Notes: a model not told the origin generated them from the letters alone. DNA of 53,361 nt from QHXW01 sp035297145 (GCA_035297145.1 DATGZN010000023.1:1-53361); one strand, 5' to 3'. Counted from the stretch's first letter, positions 1-7,414 are shown. Numbers and translations are program-made.

Positions 1-237
1 GCCATACTTCGCGCCGAAGATGAATCCGGCCTTTTTCATGCCTGGCACGACAACGACGCAGTGCGCTTTGTCGAGCAGATCTTGGGGGATACCTTTGTCG
101 GAAGCCCGCATCATATCGGTCAGCGTGTCGGCCGAAGCGTCCAGCCTGTCGTCGACCTTGATTTCTCTGTCCGCCGCGAAAGCGGCGGTACTCATGGAAC
201 CAGCAATAGCCAAAACGGCCACAAGTGTCTTACGCAT
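1..237 (-). CDS. SYLF-domain (YSC84-like) lipid-binding protein, C-terminus beyond the window
   Basis: Partial gene: 79 codons are visible and the reading frame runs off the left edge. The protein starts with a clear Sec signal peptide (MRKTLVAVLAIAGSM, cleavage probably after AFA near residue 21), so it is exported. The stretch around residues 60-79 (VVVMPGMKKAGFIFGAKYG) matches the start of SYLF/YSC84 domains, a family known to bind phosphoinositides or other lipids; the bacterial role is poorly known. A GAGGAG ribosome binding site lies just upstream of the ATG. It is divergent from the PEP-CTERM gene. The family call rests on this one motif plus the signal peptide, because the rest of the domain is not in the window. 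Confidence 0.8.
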   Translation of the reverse strand, partial: MRKTLVAVLAIAGSMSTAAFAADREIKVDDRLDASADTLTDMMRASDKGIPQDLLDKAHCVVVVPGMKKAGFIFGAKYG

Positions 238-653
238 TCGATAATTCTCCTCTTCAGCGTCAATAGTGAGCACCGTGGCTGCCAGTGTGCTGGAAGTCAC
301 ATCAGCGAAGCATTTCCTCGATGCTCGCGGTATCGCACGGACTTCACACGAACTCACGCAAGCCTTGTCTGGCTTCGTTTCTCAGATCTTCCAGGTTTGC
401 GCATGCGCTCCGCCCAGCCCTTTTGTAAATTTTCCCATCCGCGATGACGGTTCTGCCTCGCCGTTTGCGCATTGCATGAAAGAAATGGGCACAAAGGACG
501 ATCGCAATATGCGCTACACACGACGGGTTCAGCCTTTATCGCGTGTTTAAACGCAATTTCACCTGCGCTTGCAGGAGCTTGCGACTGTTTTGTTGCAGTT
601 ATGGATTGGTCTCTAAAGTGCCAAACTCACCTAACCTAATTGAGAGGTGCAAA
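238..653. other. intergenic region between divergent genes
   Basis: About 416 bases between the divergent SYLF and PEP-CTERM genes. It must hold the promoters of both. The overlapping reading frames here have no recognisable protein features. I see no convincing sigma-70 pair, RNA gene or repeat. Confidence 0.4.
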
Positions 654-1259
654 ATGGAAATACTGGCTCATACACGCACGAGAAAACTCGTCTCTGCCTC
701 AGTGTTGGTCACAGTCTATCTTTCGATGGCCGCGTTGACGCATGCTTCGACACTCACCGGATCGCTGGTCACCCTGACGGGCGATTACCCAACCTTAGGT
801 ACGTCCCTCACTAATTCAGTTACGGAGACGGCGCCCGCCACATTCACCAACTCGCAATTCACGGTTCCACCAGGCTTCTTCCTCTTCGGTTTCACTACTG
901 TCGTGGGCGCGAACACAATTGATATCAAATTCAACGGAAAGCCTGGCGGCACAGCAAATAGCGTGGCGTTCGACGGCTACGTTTTCGACTTCTCCGGGGC
1001 GCCCACAATCAATGGCGTCTCGCTCGGTTCATCCAGTACGTATACCTCTTCGCAGGCCGTCCTGGGCTTTACTGGAACCGAAGTGTCAGTCAACCTGGAG
1101 GGACAGACGGCCAGCGCCGGTGCTGAGGTCCTGGTCGACTTGACCTTGGCCGGTGGCGGTGGCGGCCCAGCTACCGTCCCAGAGCCGGCCACGCTGCCGC
1201 TGGTGGTTCTAAGTCTGGCCGTCCTTTCCGTCTTCTTGCGCCGCCGCCGTTCCAATTGA
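654..1259 (+). CDS. PEP-CTERM sorting domain protein
   Basis: A 201-residue exported protein. The ATG at 654 is chosen over an upstream in-frame start because GAGAGG lies 7 bases before it and the encoded N-terminus is a good signal peptide (hydrophobic segment about residues 13-27, ending ALTHA). The middle is a Ser/Thr/Gly-rich beta-type region with no recognised catalytic motif. The C-terminus has the PEP-CTERM tripartite signal: VPEPATLPL, a hydrophobic helix, and a RRRRS tail. Proteins of this kind are processed by exosortase (EpsH family) and linked to exopolysaccharide or surface export. No exosortase gene is in the window. The sorting signal is clear; the function of the mature domain is unknown. 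Confidence 0.88.
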   Translation: MEILAHTRTRKLVSASVLVTVYLSMAALTHASTLTGSLVTLTGDYPTLGTSLTNSVTETAPATFTNSQFTVPPGFFLFGFTTVVGANTIDIKFNGKPGGTANSVAFDGYVFDFSGAPTINGVSLGSSSTYTSSQAVLGFTGTEVSVNLEGQTASAGAEVLVDLTLAGGGGGPATVPEPATLPLVVLSLAVLSVFLRRRRSN

Positions 1260-1270
1260 GTTGTTTTGTG

Positions 1271-1301
1271 TTCCTCGGCGCCTCCGTGTCTCTGCGTTGA
1301 G
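1271..1301 (-). repeat. copy 1 of an intergenic 'CGCAGAGACGCAGAGG'-type repeat
   Basis: Read on the minus strand, this segment matches the intergenic sequence at 23282-23313 over about 31 bases with several mismatches. Such short GC-rich intergenic words are widespread in environmental bacterial genomes and do not code for protein. Confidence 0.4.
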
Positions 1302-1325
1302 CTTTGTTTAGTACAATGCAAGCGC

Positions 1326-2213
1326 ATGCCCAAGAACACCGCCGCCGATGATCTCCGCGTAAAGCCTCACACCAAAGTCCGCCTCCACGATTGGGACACC
1401 GCCTGGGCCGGCACCAAGGAACTGCGCCACCTCCGCGGCGACCAGCTCAAGCAGGAGGCGCATGAGATTCTCCAGCGCAACTTAAAGCGGCTCTCCGAGG
1501 CGCAGGATCTCCTTTGGGCTTCCGACAAGTACGCCCTGCTGTTCGTCCTGCAAGGCATGGACGCCGCTGGAAAGGACGGTCTCATCAAACACGTCATGAG
1601 TGGCGTGAATCCGCAAGGGTGCGAAGTGGCCAGCTTCAAGCGCCCCTCCGATGAGGAGCTCCAGCACAGCTTCCTCTGGCGCTGCACCCGCCGTCTCCCC
1701 GCGCGCGGCCGCATCGGCATCTTCAATCGCTCTTACTACGAGGACGTGCTCGTCGTCCGCGTCCATCCCGAGTGGCTTGAAAAGCAGCATCTCAAACCCA
1801 GCCATTCCCTCTGGCGCGAGCGCTACGACGACATCAACAATCTCGAGCGGCACCTCACCCAAAACCGCACCGTCGTCCGCAAGTTCTTCCTCCACGTCTC
1901 CAGAAAGGAGCAAAAACGCCGGCTCCTCGAGCGCCTCGACAATCCGCAGAAGCACTGGAAATTCTCCGATTCCGATCTCGCTGAAAGAGCCTACTGGAAG
2001 GATTACGTGAGCGCCTACGAGGACGCCCTCAGCGCCACCAGCACCAAACACGCGCCCTGGTACATCATTCCCGCCGATAACAAATGGGTCGCCCGCGCGC
2101 TCGTCTCGGAAATTCTCGCCAACGCCATTTGCGATCTCAACCTCAAATTCCCCCAGCCCACTCAAGCGCAGCTAACGGCCATCCGCAAAGCCAAACGGAT
2201 TCTCGAAAGTTAG
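1326..2213 (+). CDS. ppk2: polyphosphate kinase 2 family protein (polyphosphate:nucleotide phosphotransferase)
   Basis: A 295-residue protein, the usual size for single-domain PPK2 enzymes, which transfer phosphate between polyphosphate and nucleoside mono- or diphosphates in the cytoplasm. The P-loop is GMDAAGKDG at residues 77-85, followed by the family stretch SGVNPQGCEVASFKRPS (about 92-108) and the conserved FNRSYYEDV (133-141). The ATG at 1326 is preferred over an upstream in-frame start because the extra 20 residues are encoded by an intergenic repeat and lie outside the family's N-terminus. It follows the PEP-CTERM gene by 66 bases. The family is certain. Whether it favours AMP, ADP or another nucleotide cannot be read from the sequence; the overall pattern looks like the TIGR03709 group. 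Confidence 0.95.
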   Translation: MPKNTAADDLRVKPHTKVRLHDWDTAWAGTKELRHLRGDQLKQEAHEILQRNLKRLSEAQDLLWASDKYALLFVLQGMDAAGKDGLIKHVMSGVNPQGCEVASFKRPSDEELQHSFLWRCTRRLPARGRIGIFNRSYYEDVLVVRVHPEWLEKQHLKPSHSLWRERYDDINNLERHLTQNRTVVRKFFLHVSRKEQKRRLLERLDNPQKHWKFSDSDLAERAYWKDYVSAYEDALSATSTKHAPWYIIPADNKWVARALVSEILANAICDLNLKFPQPTQAQLTAIRKAKRILES

Positions 2214-2267
2214 CGGCCGCAATTCGCGTGTATTCGCGGCCATTCGCGGCCAGAATAAGGAGTTGTG

Positions 2268-2511
2268 TTAAGCCCCCAGCCGATTCTCATACGGCACCAG
2301 CTCACCATGCTCCAAATACCGCCGCATGATTCGAAGATACAGAGCCCAGCAATTACACGAAATTCGATAGTGCTCGTTTGCGCTAGGCCAACCCGTGTGA
2401 GAGAACTGGACCCACGTCGCTCCCTGCCGCGGCTCGATCCGCCAGCCCACACGCGTCCCCGTCCAATCGGCGTCCGCCCTTGACACGAAAGTCGTGAAAG
2501 ATATCCGGCAT
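2268..2511 (-). pseudogene. SRPBCC (AHSA1-like) gene with internal deletion and frameshift
   Basis: The minus strand has two pieces of one SRPBCC protein in different frames. The N-terminal piece starts at the ATG at 2511-2509 and reads MPDIFHDFRVKG. The C-terminal piece is open from about 2486 to 2268 and reads SRADADWTGTRVGWRIE, then SHTGWPSANEHYRISC and a final YLEHGELVPYENRL. Intact relatives that I recall are about 140-150 residues with around 60 residues between these parts. Here they are directly joined near 2477-2490 and out of frame by one base. This is most simply an internal deletion that destroyed the gene. The family call is from remembered consensus. Confidence 0.7.
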
Positions 2512-2734
2512 GATCGCAGACTTCCGCTCGCCGGGTTGTTCAGCGTCGGATCAGCCAGAAGTGTACACCAGAACCACTCCCGCCCGGCCTGCCCAAACAG
2601 TTACACATTTCTCTTTGCCGCGTGAGGGTCTTGGCCGCGATCTGTCGCTTCATAGGTTGACGGCGAACGTTACACGCAGGATGTGAAGCGCCGGCCGCCA
2701 AAACTCAAACGATAGGAAAGGAAGGTCCAATCCA

Positions 2735-3232
2735 ATGCCGCAGCAATTTATGATCGGAGAGCATCGCCGCGGAGCCAATCCCGCTCCAGCCACCTCATCT
2801 ATAGCCATCCCAGCCAGGGTTGTGCAGCACACCGTCCAGCAGCTCGTGGTCCAGGGCCGCAAGTTAGTTTCCAATCTCTCGCACGTTCGCATGTTCGAGA
2901 GCCACGAAGCCACCCGCATGGGACTCCCGGCATTCGCCCGCGGGGCAGAAATCCATTTTGCGCCGGGTGCATTTCAGCCACATTCCCAATCCGGGCGTCA
3001 GCTGATCGAACAGCAACTCACCGCCCTCGTGCCTCTCACGCCTGTCGGGCCCACGCCGGTGCCGGTTCCCTATCCAAATCTCAGCTCCGCCAGCCAGCCA
3101 GCGCCGTTCACCAGCAACGTCATGGTCAACATGATCCCCGGCGCCAGCCTACCAGCACCGCCTAGTTCGGGCGTTATGGGATCCCCGGCCCCTAGCATGA
3201 TGAAACCGGTTATCGGTGGGCACCGGTTGTAA
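2735..3232 (+). CDS. DUF4157-like protein lacking the HExxH motif
   Basis: A 165-residue cytoplasmic protein without a signal peptide. Residues about 50-100 resemble the DUF4157 core found beside contractile injection systems and polymorphic toxins: VRMFESHEATRMG, then FARGAEIHFAPGAFQP and SGRQLIEQQLTALV. In typical members the last part reads LxxHELTHVVQ, a zinc-metalloprotease helix. Here it is QQLTA, so both histidines and the glutamate are gone. The Pro-rich C-terminus (GPTPVPVPYPNLSSAS and later GVMGSP) faintly resembles PAAR-like DUF4150 segments, but this is weak. No injection-system genes are nearby. The protein could be a structural or adaptor derivative, or an eroded relic. Confidence 0.6.
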   Translation: MPQQFMIGEHRRGANPAPATSSIAIPARVVQHTVQQLVVQGRKLVSNLSHVRMFESHEATRMGLPAFARGAEIHFAPGAFQPHSQSGRQLIEQQLTALVPLTPVGPTPVPVPYPNLSSASQPAPFTSNVMVNMIPGASLPAPPSSGVMGSPAPSMMKPVIGGHRL

Positions 3233-3258
3233 CTGGTCTGATAGGCGCGAAGGACCTT

Positions 3259-3284
3259 ACCGAGCCGCGACCAAAGGGAGCGGT
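3259..3284. repeat. 26-bp repeat, copy 1 (identical to 5959-5984)
   Basis: The 26 bases beginning ACCGAGCCGCGACC and ending GGAGCGGT occur identically at 5959-5984 in the same orientation. The ends can pair imperfectly (ACCG...CGGT). It lies in the gap between the DUF4157-like gene and the convergent nitrilase-family gene. It looks like a short interspersed palindromic repeat. Confidence 0.65.
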
Positions 3285-3299
3285 CAAACCCGATCGAAC

Positions 3300-4088
3300 C
3301 TAGACCGCTCTCCATCGCTTTGCCAGCAGACCCGTTGCCGTGCTGATGTCGATATCCGCGATCAGCAGCCCTTCTTTGCCGTATGGTTGGTAACACATCA
3401 GCGTCCCGTCGGGCCGCACTACCGCCGATGTACTCGGCGATCCGGCGCCAGCACAGTTCACCGTCGCGACATAACACGTATTCTCGGCCGCGCGGCACAA
3501 CACGGCTTTCTCGTGGAATGAGTTCGCGGGATCGGCGAAGCTCGAAGGCACGTACCCACCTGGCTCGGCTTCGTGAAAATGAGGGTGGAACACGATCTGC
3601 GCCCCGTGGCGGACCGCCCAGCGCACCGTTTCCGGATAGCGCCATCCCTCATGGCAGATCGCGACACCAAATGTCAGTGGACCAGTCTGAAAAACCCGCC
3701 TCCCCGTACCATGCGCGTAAGTACTCTCTTCGGACGGATCGATTTGTACCTTGTCCTGGATACCGGCGATGGTTCCGTCTCGGTTGATGACCAGCGCCGT
3801 GATTAATAGCGCGCCATCCACGATGCGTTCCGTGCCCAGCACAACCGCGATGTTCGCGCTCGCCGCGGCCGACGCAATCGTGGCCCACGCGCGTTCGAGA
3901 AACGCAGGATCCGGTGCCGGAATCTGCTTGCCCATTGCCCGGTATCCCGGAACGTAGCACTCCGGAAAGCACATGATGCCGGCGCCTTCGATGCCCGCTT
4001 GAGCGATGGCCCGTTCCGCCAGCGTGACCGACTCCTCCGGACTCCCCGGGAACCGGATGTTGGCCAGCGCAATTCGAAACAGACTCAT
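3300..4088 (-). CDS. carbon-nitrogen hydrolase (nitrilase superfamily)
   Basis: A 262-residue cytoplasmic enzyme of the nitrilase/amidase superfamily, which hydrolyses C-N bonds of amides, nitriles or carbamoyl groups. The catalytic Glu-Lys-Cys triad is visible: E43 in CFPECYVPGY, K113 in GIQDKVQIDP, and C145 in GVAICHEGWRYPE, the last followed by the typical nucleophile-elbow context. The length fits single-domain branches. It is convergent with the DUF4157-like gene and divergent from the repeat cluster at 4.1 kb. The substrate cannot be assigned; the motif around the Cys (CHEGWRYPE) is of the omega-amidase/N-carbamoyl-hydrolase type rather than a classical nitrilase. Family is certain, substrate unknown. 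Confidence 0.92.
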   Translation of the reverse strand: MSLFRIALANIRFPGSPEESVTLAERAIAQAGIEGAGIMCFPECYVPGYRAMGKQIPAPDPAFLERAWATIASAAASANIAVVLGTERIVDGALLITALVINRDGTIAGIQDKVQIDPSEESTYAHGTGRRVFQTGPLTFGVAICHEGWRYPETVRWAVRHGAQIVFHPHFHEAEPGGYVPSSFADPANSFHEKAVLCRAAENTCYVATVNCAGAGSPSTSAVVRPDGTLMCYQPYGKEGLLIADIDISTATGLLAKRWRAV

Positions 4089-4145
4089 TCAGTACTCCAA
4101 TTTAGCTCCATTCTGGAACAGACTTCCGCCGGAGGGCACGCAACC

Positions 4146-4237
4146 GCAATTCGGGGACTGGCTTCGAAATTCCGCCACACATGCTCTGAAAATAGCAAGG
4201 ACCAGTTTCGGAATTTCGTTGCCTGTCCCCGAATTGC
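4146..4237. repeat. 92-bp inverted-repeat element, copy 1
   Basis: Starts GCAATTCGGGGACTGGC and ends GCCTGTCCCCGAATTGC, so the two ends are near-perfect inverted repeats. The inner flanks TTCGAAATTCCG and CGGAATTTCG also pair, giving a long hairpin with a variable loop. Related copies lie at 4883-4975, 5172-5262 and 6032-6124. This is a REP/BIME- or MITE-like intergenic element. No matching transposase is in the window. Confidence 0.85.
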
Positions 4238-4293
4238 CCTTCGAGAGTATAGTAAGAACGGATATCGCCAGGTTCATCAGAAAGGCATTGACC

Positions 4294-4839
4294 ATGAAAC
4301 TAACTTCCGCCGTAGCCATTGCCGTCGCGTCCTTAGCAGCCGGTCTAGTCATCTATCCCGCCGCGCATTTGCACGCACAGTTGATTCCGCTACTCCCTTC
4401 CATTCGGCCGTACGTAACTTTCGGGATGGTCGGAATCATCGACGGACAACAGGCGCGGCTCAACGCTCTGCTTCTGCCAACGGGCGGTCCGCTAGTCGCC
4501 GGAGGCTCCTGCCAGGTGACCTTCACCTTCCTCAATGATCAGGGCGCCACCATCGCCAGTGCGACCATGCCCGCGACCCAGAACCAGGCGGTTCACTTCG
4601 ACTTTCCCCCGCTTCCCGCCCCCGCGAATCCCGTCGCCGGCAACACGCGTACCGAAATTCGCGGGACGGTGCAAGCCGCCTTCACCGTCACGCCCGGCTC
4701 CACCGTCGCCGCCGGTCCCGTCTGCGCGGTCGTCCCCACCATGGAGATTTTCAATCCAACCACCGGCCAGACCGAGCTCGTTCTGGAGAACCCGCACCCG
4801 CTCCCCGAGGTCATTCCGCTAGCGGTTATGCCGCAGTGA
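4294..4839 (+). CDS. secreted hypothetical protein
   Basis: A 181-residue protein of unknown function. The ATG at 4294 is chosen because it opens a good signal peptide (MKLTSAVAIAVASLAAGLV, cleavage probably after HLHA near residue 28). A longer in-frame start at 4006 would run through the repeat element and the divergent nitrilase start. The mature part is rich in Pro, Ala and Thr, with stretches such as CQVTFTFLNDQGATIAS and TRTEIRGTVQAAFTV that suggest a beta-sandwich. I recognise no catalytic motif. The gene sits between inverted-repeat copies 1 and 2, and nothing shows how it is regulated. Confidence 0.7.
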   Translation: MKLTSAVAIAVASLAAGLVIYPAAHLHAQLIPLLPSIRPYVTFGMVGIIDGQQARLNALLLPTGGPLVAGGSCQVTFTFLNDQGATIASATMPATQNQAVHFDFPPLPAPANPVAGNTRTEIRGTVQAAFTVTPGSTVAAGPVCAVVPTMEIFNPTTGQTELVLENPHPLPEVIPLAVMPQ

Positions 4840-4882
4840 CGCATCCCACACGGTAAATAGAACCTCCCAGGGCGCACACGAC

Positions 4883-4975
4883 GCAATTCGGGGACTGGCT
4901 TGGAAATTCCGAGAAGACAATCATGGAAACGGCTGCCTGCCTGCTTCGGAATTTCGTTGCCTGTACCCGAATTGC
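4883..4975. repeat. inverted-repeat element, copy 2
   Basis: 93 bases with the same terminal inverted repeats as copy 1 (GCAATTCGGGGACTGGC at the left, CTGTACCCGAATTGC at the right, one base changed). The centre differs from copy 1, so only the stem arms are conserved. Confidence 0.85.
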
Positions 4976-5171
4976 CCCATGGGACGCTTCGGACGATCAG
5001 GTTTCCGTTGCGTTGGGAAAAAACCCATGCGCGTCTTTGGAATCCAGCTATCTGTGCCCATGGCTCTCGATCAGCGAGCCAAATCCGTCCAGTCCACCCA
5101 CGTCCGCAAGGAAAATGTTTCTTCACGTTTCCGTCGCGTTGCTAGAAAAAACCCATGCCCAACTCGACTGC

Positions 5172-5262
5172 GCAATTCGGGGGCTGGCTTCGACATTCCG
5201 CCCCCGTCTGCTCGGAAACAGCGAGGGTTGGTTTCGGAATTCGCTGCCTGTCCCCGAATTGC
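5172..5262. repeat. inverted-repeat element, copy 3
   Basis: 91 bases, same termini with a single change in the left arm (GCAATTCGGGGGCTGGC). The loop side carries AACAGCGAGGGTTGG, partly shared with copy 4. Copies 2 and 3 are separated by about 196 bases that hold a short direct repeat (GTTTCCGTtGCGTTG...AAAAAACCCATGC at 5001-5030 and 5128-5157). Confidence 0.85.
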
Positions 5263-5337
5263 CCCCGTTCTTCCCAATGACGTGCGGCTGCAACCCCCGG
5301 CGTCACCGCTGTATATTGGCAGTGGAGTTGAATCTTG

Positions 5338-5799
5338 ATGAAGCTGATTCCGAAGAGTTGGCGTTCATGGGACTTTACCGCTTTTGACGGATCACACGCC
5401 GTTGCCGATTTCGACATTTCTTCGTGGCGGGAAAAAGCGATCCTGACGGTTCAGGGTGATCAGTATTCGGTGTACCGGGAAGGTATGATGACCGGCGACT
5501 TCATCCTGCAATCGGTCGCGGGACAAGAATTGGCGCGTGCGGAGAAGCCCAGCGCTTTTCGCCGATGCTTCGTGATACGGCACGCAGGCAGCTCATATAC
5601 GCTGCGCGCAACGTCCATGCGCCAACTCACGCTTTTCGACGGTTCCAGAGAAATCGGCTCTATCTCGCCAGATGGATTCTTCACGCGGCGAGCGACAGTG
5701 GATCTGCCGGATGCACTGCCGCTTCCTGTGAGGATGTTCATTACGTGGCTTGCGATCATTCTGTGGAAACGCGATTCTGACACAGCCATAGCCTGTTGA
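5338..5799 (+). CDS. hypothetical protein, possibly tubby/LURP-like beta-barrel fold
   Basis: A 153-residue protein. The ATG at 5338 follows GGAG by about 10 bases; a TTG directly before it is an alternative. The sequence alternates short strands (FDGSHAVADFDISSW, QYSVYREGMMTGDFILQS, SYTLRATSMRQLTLFD, IGSISPDGFFTR) and ends with a hydrophobic segment (VRMFITWLAIILWKR) that could insert in the membrane. The pattern of strands followed by one buried or membrane helix recalls tubby/LURP-one proteins, but this is a fold guess, not a family match. Its stop codon lies inside the start of a 113-bp direct repeat. Confidence 0.6.
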   Translation: MKLIPKSWRSWDFTAFDGSHAVADFDISSWREKAILTVQGDQYSVYREGMMTGDFILQSVAGQELARAEKPSAFRRCFVIRHAGSSYTLRATSMRQLTLFDGSREIGSISPDGFFTRRATVDLPDALPLPVRMFITWLAIILWKRDSDTAIAC

Positions 5800-5905
5800 C
5801 TCGGCCTAACCTGTGCCGTCCTGATTACTCTGCCTGCGCCTTCCGCCTTTGACTGCGACAATCGACGATCGGCTCACACCAGTCACTTCGAGTAGCGCGA
5901 CTCAG
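5793..5905. repeat. 113-bp direct repeat, copy A
   Basis: Aligns without gaps to 6128-6240, with identical blocks such as GCGACAATCGACGA shared between them, and clear divergence elsewhere. It begins within the last codons of the preceding gene. It is followed by a short hairpin using GGGCAATT/AATTGCCC ends (about 5905-5938), which looks like a decayed inverted-repeat element. Confidence 0.7.
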
Positions 5906-5958
5906 GGCAATTCGACCGCGCCCCTTAATTGCCCTTTTGGCGCGTTTGCGATGAATTA

Positions 5959-5984
5959 ACCGAGCCGCGACCAAAGGGAGCGGT
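5959..5984. repeat. 26-bp repeat, copy 2
   Basis: Identical to 3259-3284 over 26 bases, same orientation. Confidence 0.65.
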
Positions 5985-6031
5985 AATGTTTTCCACCGCA
6001 TCTCGTCTACATCCGCCGGAGAGCACGCACT

Positions 6032-6124
6032 GCAATTCGGGGACTGGCTTCGAAATTCCGCCGGATCTACTCTGAACAATAGCGAGGGTTCGGCGCGGAC
6101 TTTCGTTACCCGTCCCCGAATTGC
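6032..6124. repeat. inverted-repeat element, copy 4
   Basis: 93 bases with termini GCAATTCGGGGACTGGC and CGTCCCCGAATTGC. It ends three bases before direct-repeat copy B, so the order here (element, then 113-bp repeat) is the reverse of that at 5793-5938. This suggests the two were moved or duplicated together. Confidence 0.85.
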
Positions 6125-6127
6125 CCT

Positions 6128-6240
6128 CTGTTGACTGGGCCTAACGTGCGCCGTCCCGCCACTCTACCTGCGCTTTTCGCCCTTGACCGCGACAATCGAC
6201 GACTGGCTCACAACAGTCACCACGAATAGCGCGAGCTCAG
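6128..6240. repeat. 113-bp direct repeat, copy B
   Basis: Partner of 5793-5905, same length and orientation. It has no reading frame of its own and is followed by about 370 bases without a recognised gene. Confidence 0.7.
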
Positions 6241-6424
6241 AGCGGAGCACCGTCCGCGCTGCGGTCGAGTGACTGGTTTGAAATGATCAACGGCCCGTGT
6301 GTCACCGGCTTTAGTCTCAGGGGTTCAGTTCAGACGCAATTACGGGTGCTCAGAGGGCATCGTCAGCAGATAGGCATGTCTGCAAGCTAGCCTGGCCCGG
6401 CGGAATCGGCGGCCTTGGGGCAAT

Positions 6425-6486
6425 ATTGCGTCTGTCCCCTTTTTTCCCTTTTTTTCCCGTCCCCTTTTTTCCCTTCTCGATTCTCT
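6425..6486. repeat. RAYT/REP-like tract with pyrimidine runs, copy 1
   Basis: Starts ATTGCGTCTGTCCCCTTTT and continues as C/T homopolymer runs. The same 19-base word recurs at 7007-7025. On the minus strand this is GGGGACAGACGCAAT, a word commonly seen at REP-associated tyrosine transposase loci. No such transposase is in the window. The region 6241-6424 before it holds nothing I can identify. Confidence 0.55.
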
Positions 6487-6608
6487 CCCACCAAACGTGA
6501 CTGAGACTCGCGGTACAAAATCGTGGATAGGGGCGCGGCTGAAGCTCGGGTCGTTGTCGGATTGATCCCGAACTTCAGCTTTGCCGTTGGGGATCTTGAC
6601 TTCAGGTT

Positions 6609-6728
6609 TTACTTCTTCTTCGGACGATGTTCAGTTTCAGTCGTGCGCGGATTGTTTTTGACGTATGCAGGCGAGACGAACTTGCCGTCTACCGCATTCC
6701 GCCGGACAATCACTGTCTTTTTGGACAT
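6609..6728 (-). CDS. small conserved-looking protein, 39 residues
   Basis: A short reading frame with a strong ribosome binding site (AGGAGGG, about 6 bases before the ATG at 6728). The protein starts MSKKTVIVRRNAVDGKFVSP, has AYVKNNPRTT and ends in EHRPKKK. It resembles a family of tiny basic proteins with the pattern V-R-x-A-x-x-G-[KR]-F-V...Y-A-K-x-H-P-x-T-T that I recall from many bacteria, whose function is unknown. It lies between two RAYT-like tracts. No partner gene is visible. The start signal and the family-like pattern support it being real. Confidence 0.7.
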   Translation of the reverse strand: MSKKTVIVRRNAVDGKFVSPAYVKNNPRTTETEHRPKKK

Positions 6729-7414
6729 GCGTGACCCTCCTTTCCATCGTGTATTATACAGCACTCGGAAGCGGCACGCTTCAAATAGAGTGCCATCGTG
6801 CTGCTCATACCATATGTTGTGGAGCTGTTTGCATTTTCATCGTCTTTTACCTAGCCGGATAGCCATCGTGTGCCGACGCCCATCCGACCTCCTGATCCTT
6901 TTTGACGCCGCCCCATGGAGTCGCGAACCGGTCTTGGACGGTGAACTAGTTGAGGTGCGGGCAGACTTTTAAAAAAAAATGGGACGGGCGCATTTTCTCG
7001 GCGATAATTGCGTCTGTCCCCTTTTCCCCCCGCGTCTGTCCCCTTTTCCCCCCCTTTCCCCCCCCCTTTTCCCCCTTTTCCCTCGAATAGATGATTTAGC
7101 TCGTCGGCAACTCGCTCAATGACAGCAACGTGGCCTTGGACGTCACTTGGCCCCACGACAACGACTCGAATGTGTTCAGGAGTCCGGTCCATGACGATGT
7201 CAGGATATCGCAATCGCTGAACCTGACGCGGCGATACAATCCCGGCATGTCGCGCGTAACCTGTTGGCTAGTTCCTGTTGTTGTTCTCTCGATGTCAGTT
7301 GGCGTCTTCGCCGCGTGGTTTGCTGTTCGGCCGGGATCGGCATTGAGAAAAAGCCAAATCCACAGATACGGCGATAAAGATTCGCGTCCATTCGCGGCTA
7401 ATGTGTTCCTCCCC
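6729..7414. other. intergenic region with low-complexity tracts
   Basis: About 690 bases without a recognised gene. Holds an A9 run at 6971-6979, the hairpin at 6981-7020, and C-rich/T-rich tracts to about 7082. Bases 7358-7401 resemble a common intergenic word (ATTCGCGTCCATTCGCGG), also seen in altered form at 2219-2252. The + frames over 6523-6972 are opposite the 39-residue gene and look non-coding. Confidence 0.5.
6981..7082. repeat. RAYT/REP-like hairpin and pyrimidine tract, copy 2
   Basis: Bases 6981-6992 (GGGACGGGCGCA) pair with 7009-7020 (TGCGTCTGTCCC) with two mismatches, making a hairpin. On the minus strand the hairpin is followed by T9 (6979-6971), so it could also act as a rho-independent terminator for transcripts coming from the permease gene. 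Then GCGTCTGTCCCCTTTT is repeated at 7031, followed by C runs to 7082. Confidence 0.55.

Noticed and set aside
1482..2165. Long minus-strand frame opposite ppk2
   Set aside because: Mirror frame of a clear PPK2 gene in GC-rich DNA; no recognisable motif.
4146..6124. Regularly recurring ~92-bp units, considered as a CRISPR array
   Set aside because: The copies are unevenly spaced (about 200-850 bases apart), the elements are palindromic over their full length, and no cas genes are near.
6523..6972. 149-codon + strand frame
   Set aside because: It runs opposite the 39-residue gene, which has a strong ribosome binding site, and crosses intergenic sequence. No protein features.
7021..7082. C-run tract suspected to be an assembly error
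   Set aside because: A similar C/T tract occurs at 6435-6477 next to the same word, so it is more likely a real repeat feature, though the exact run lengths may be uncertain.
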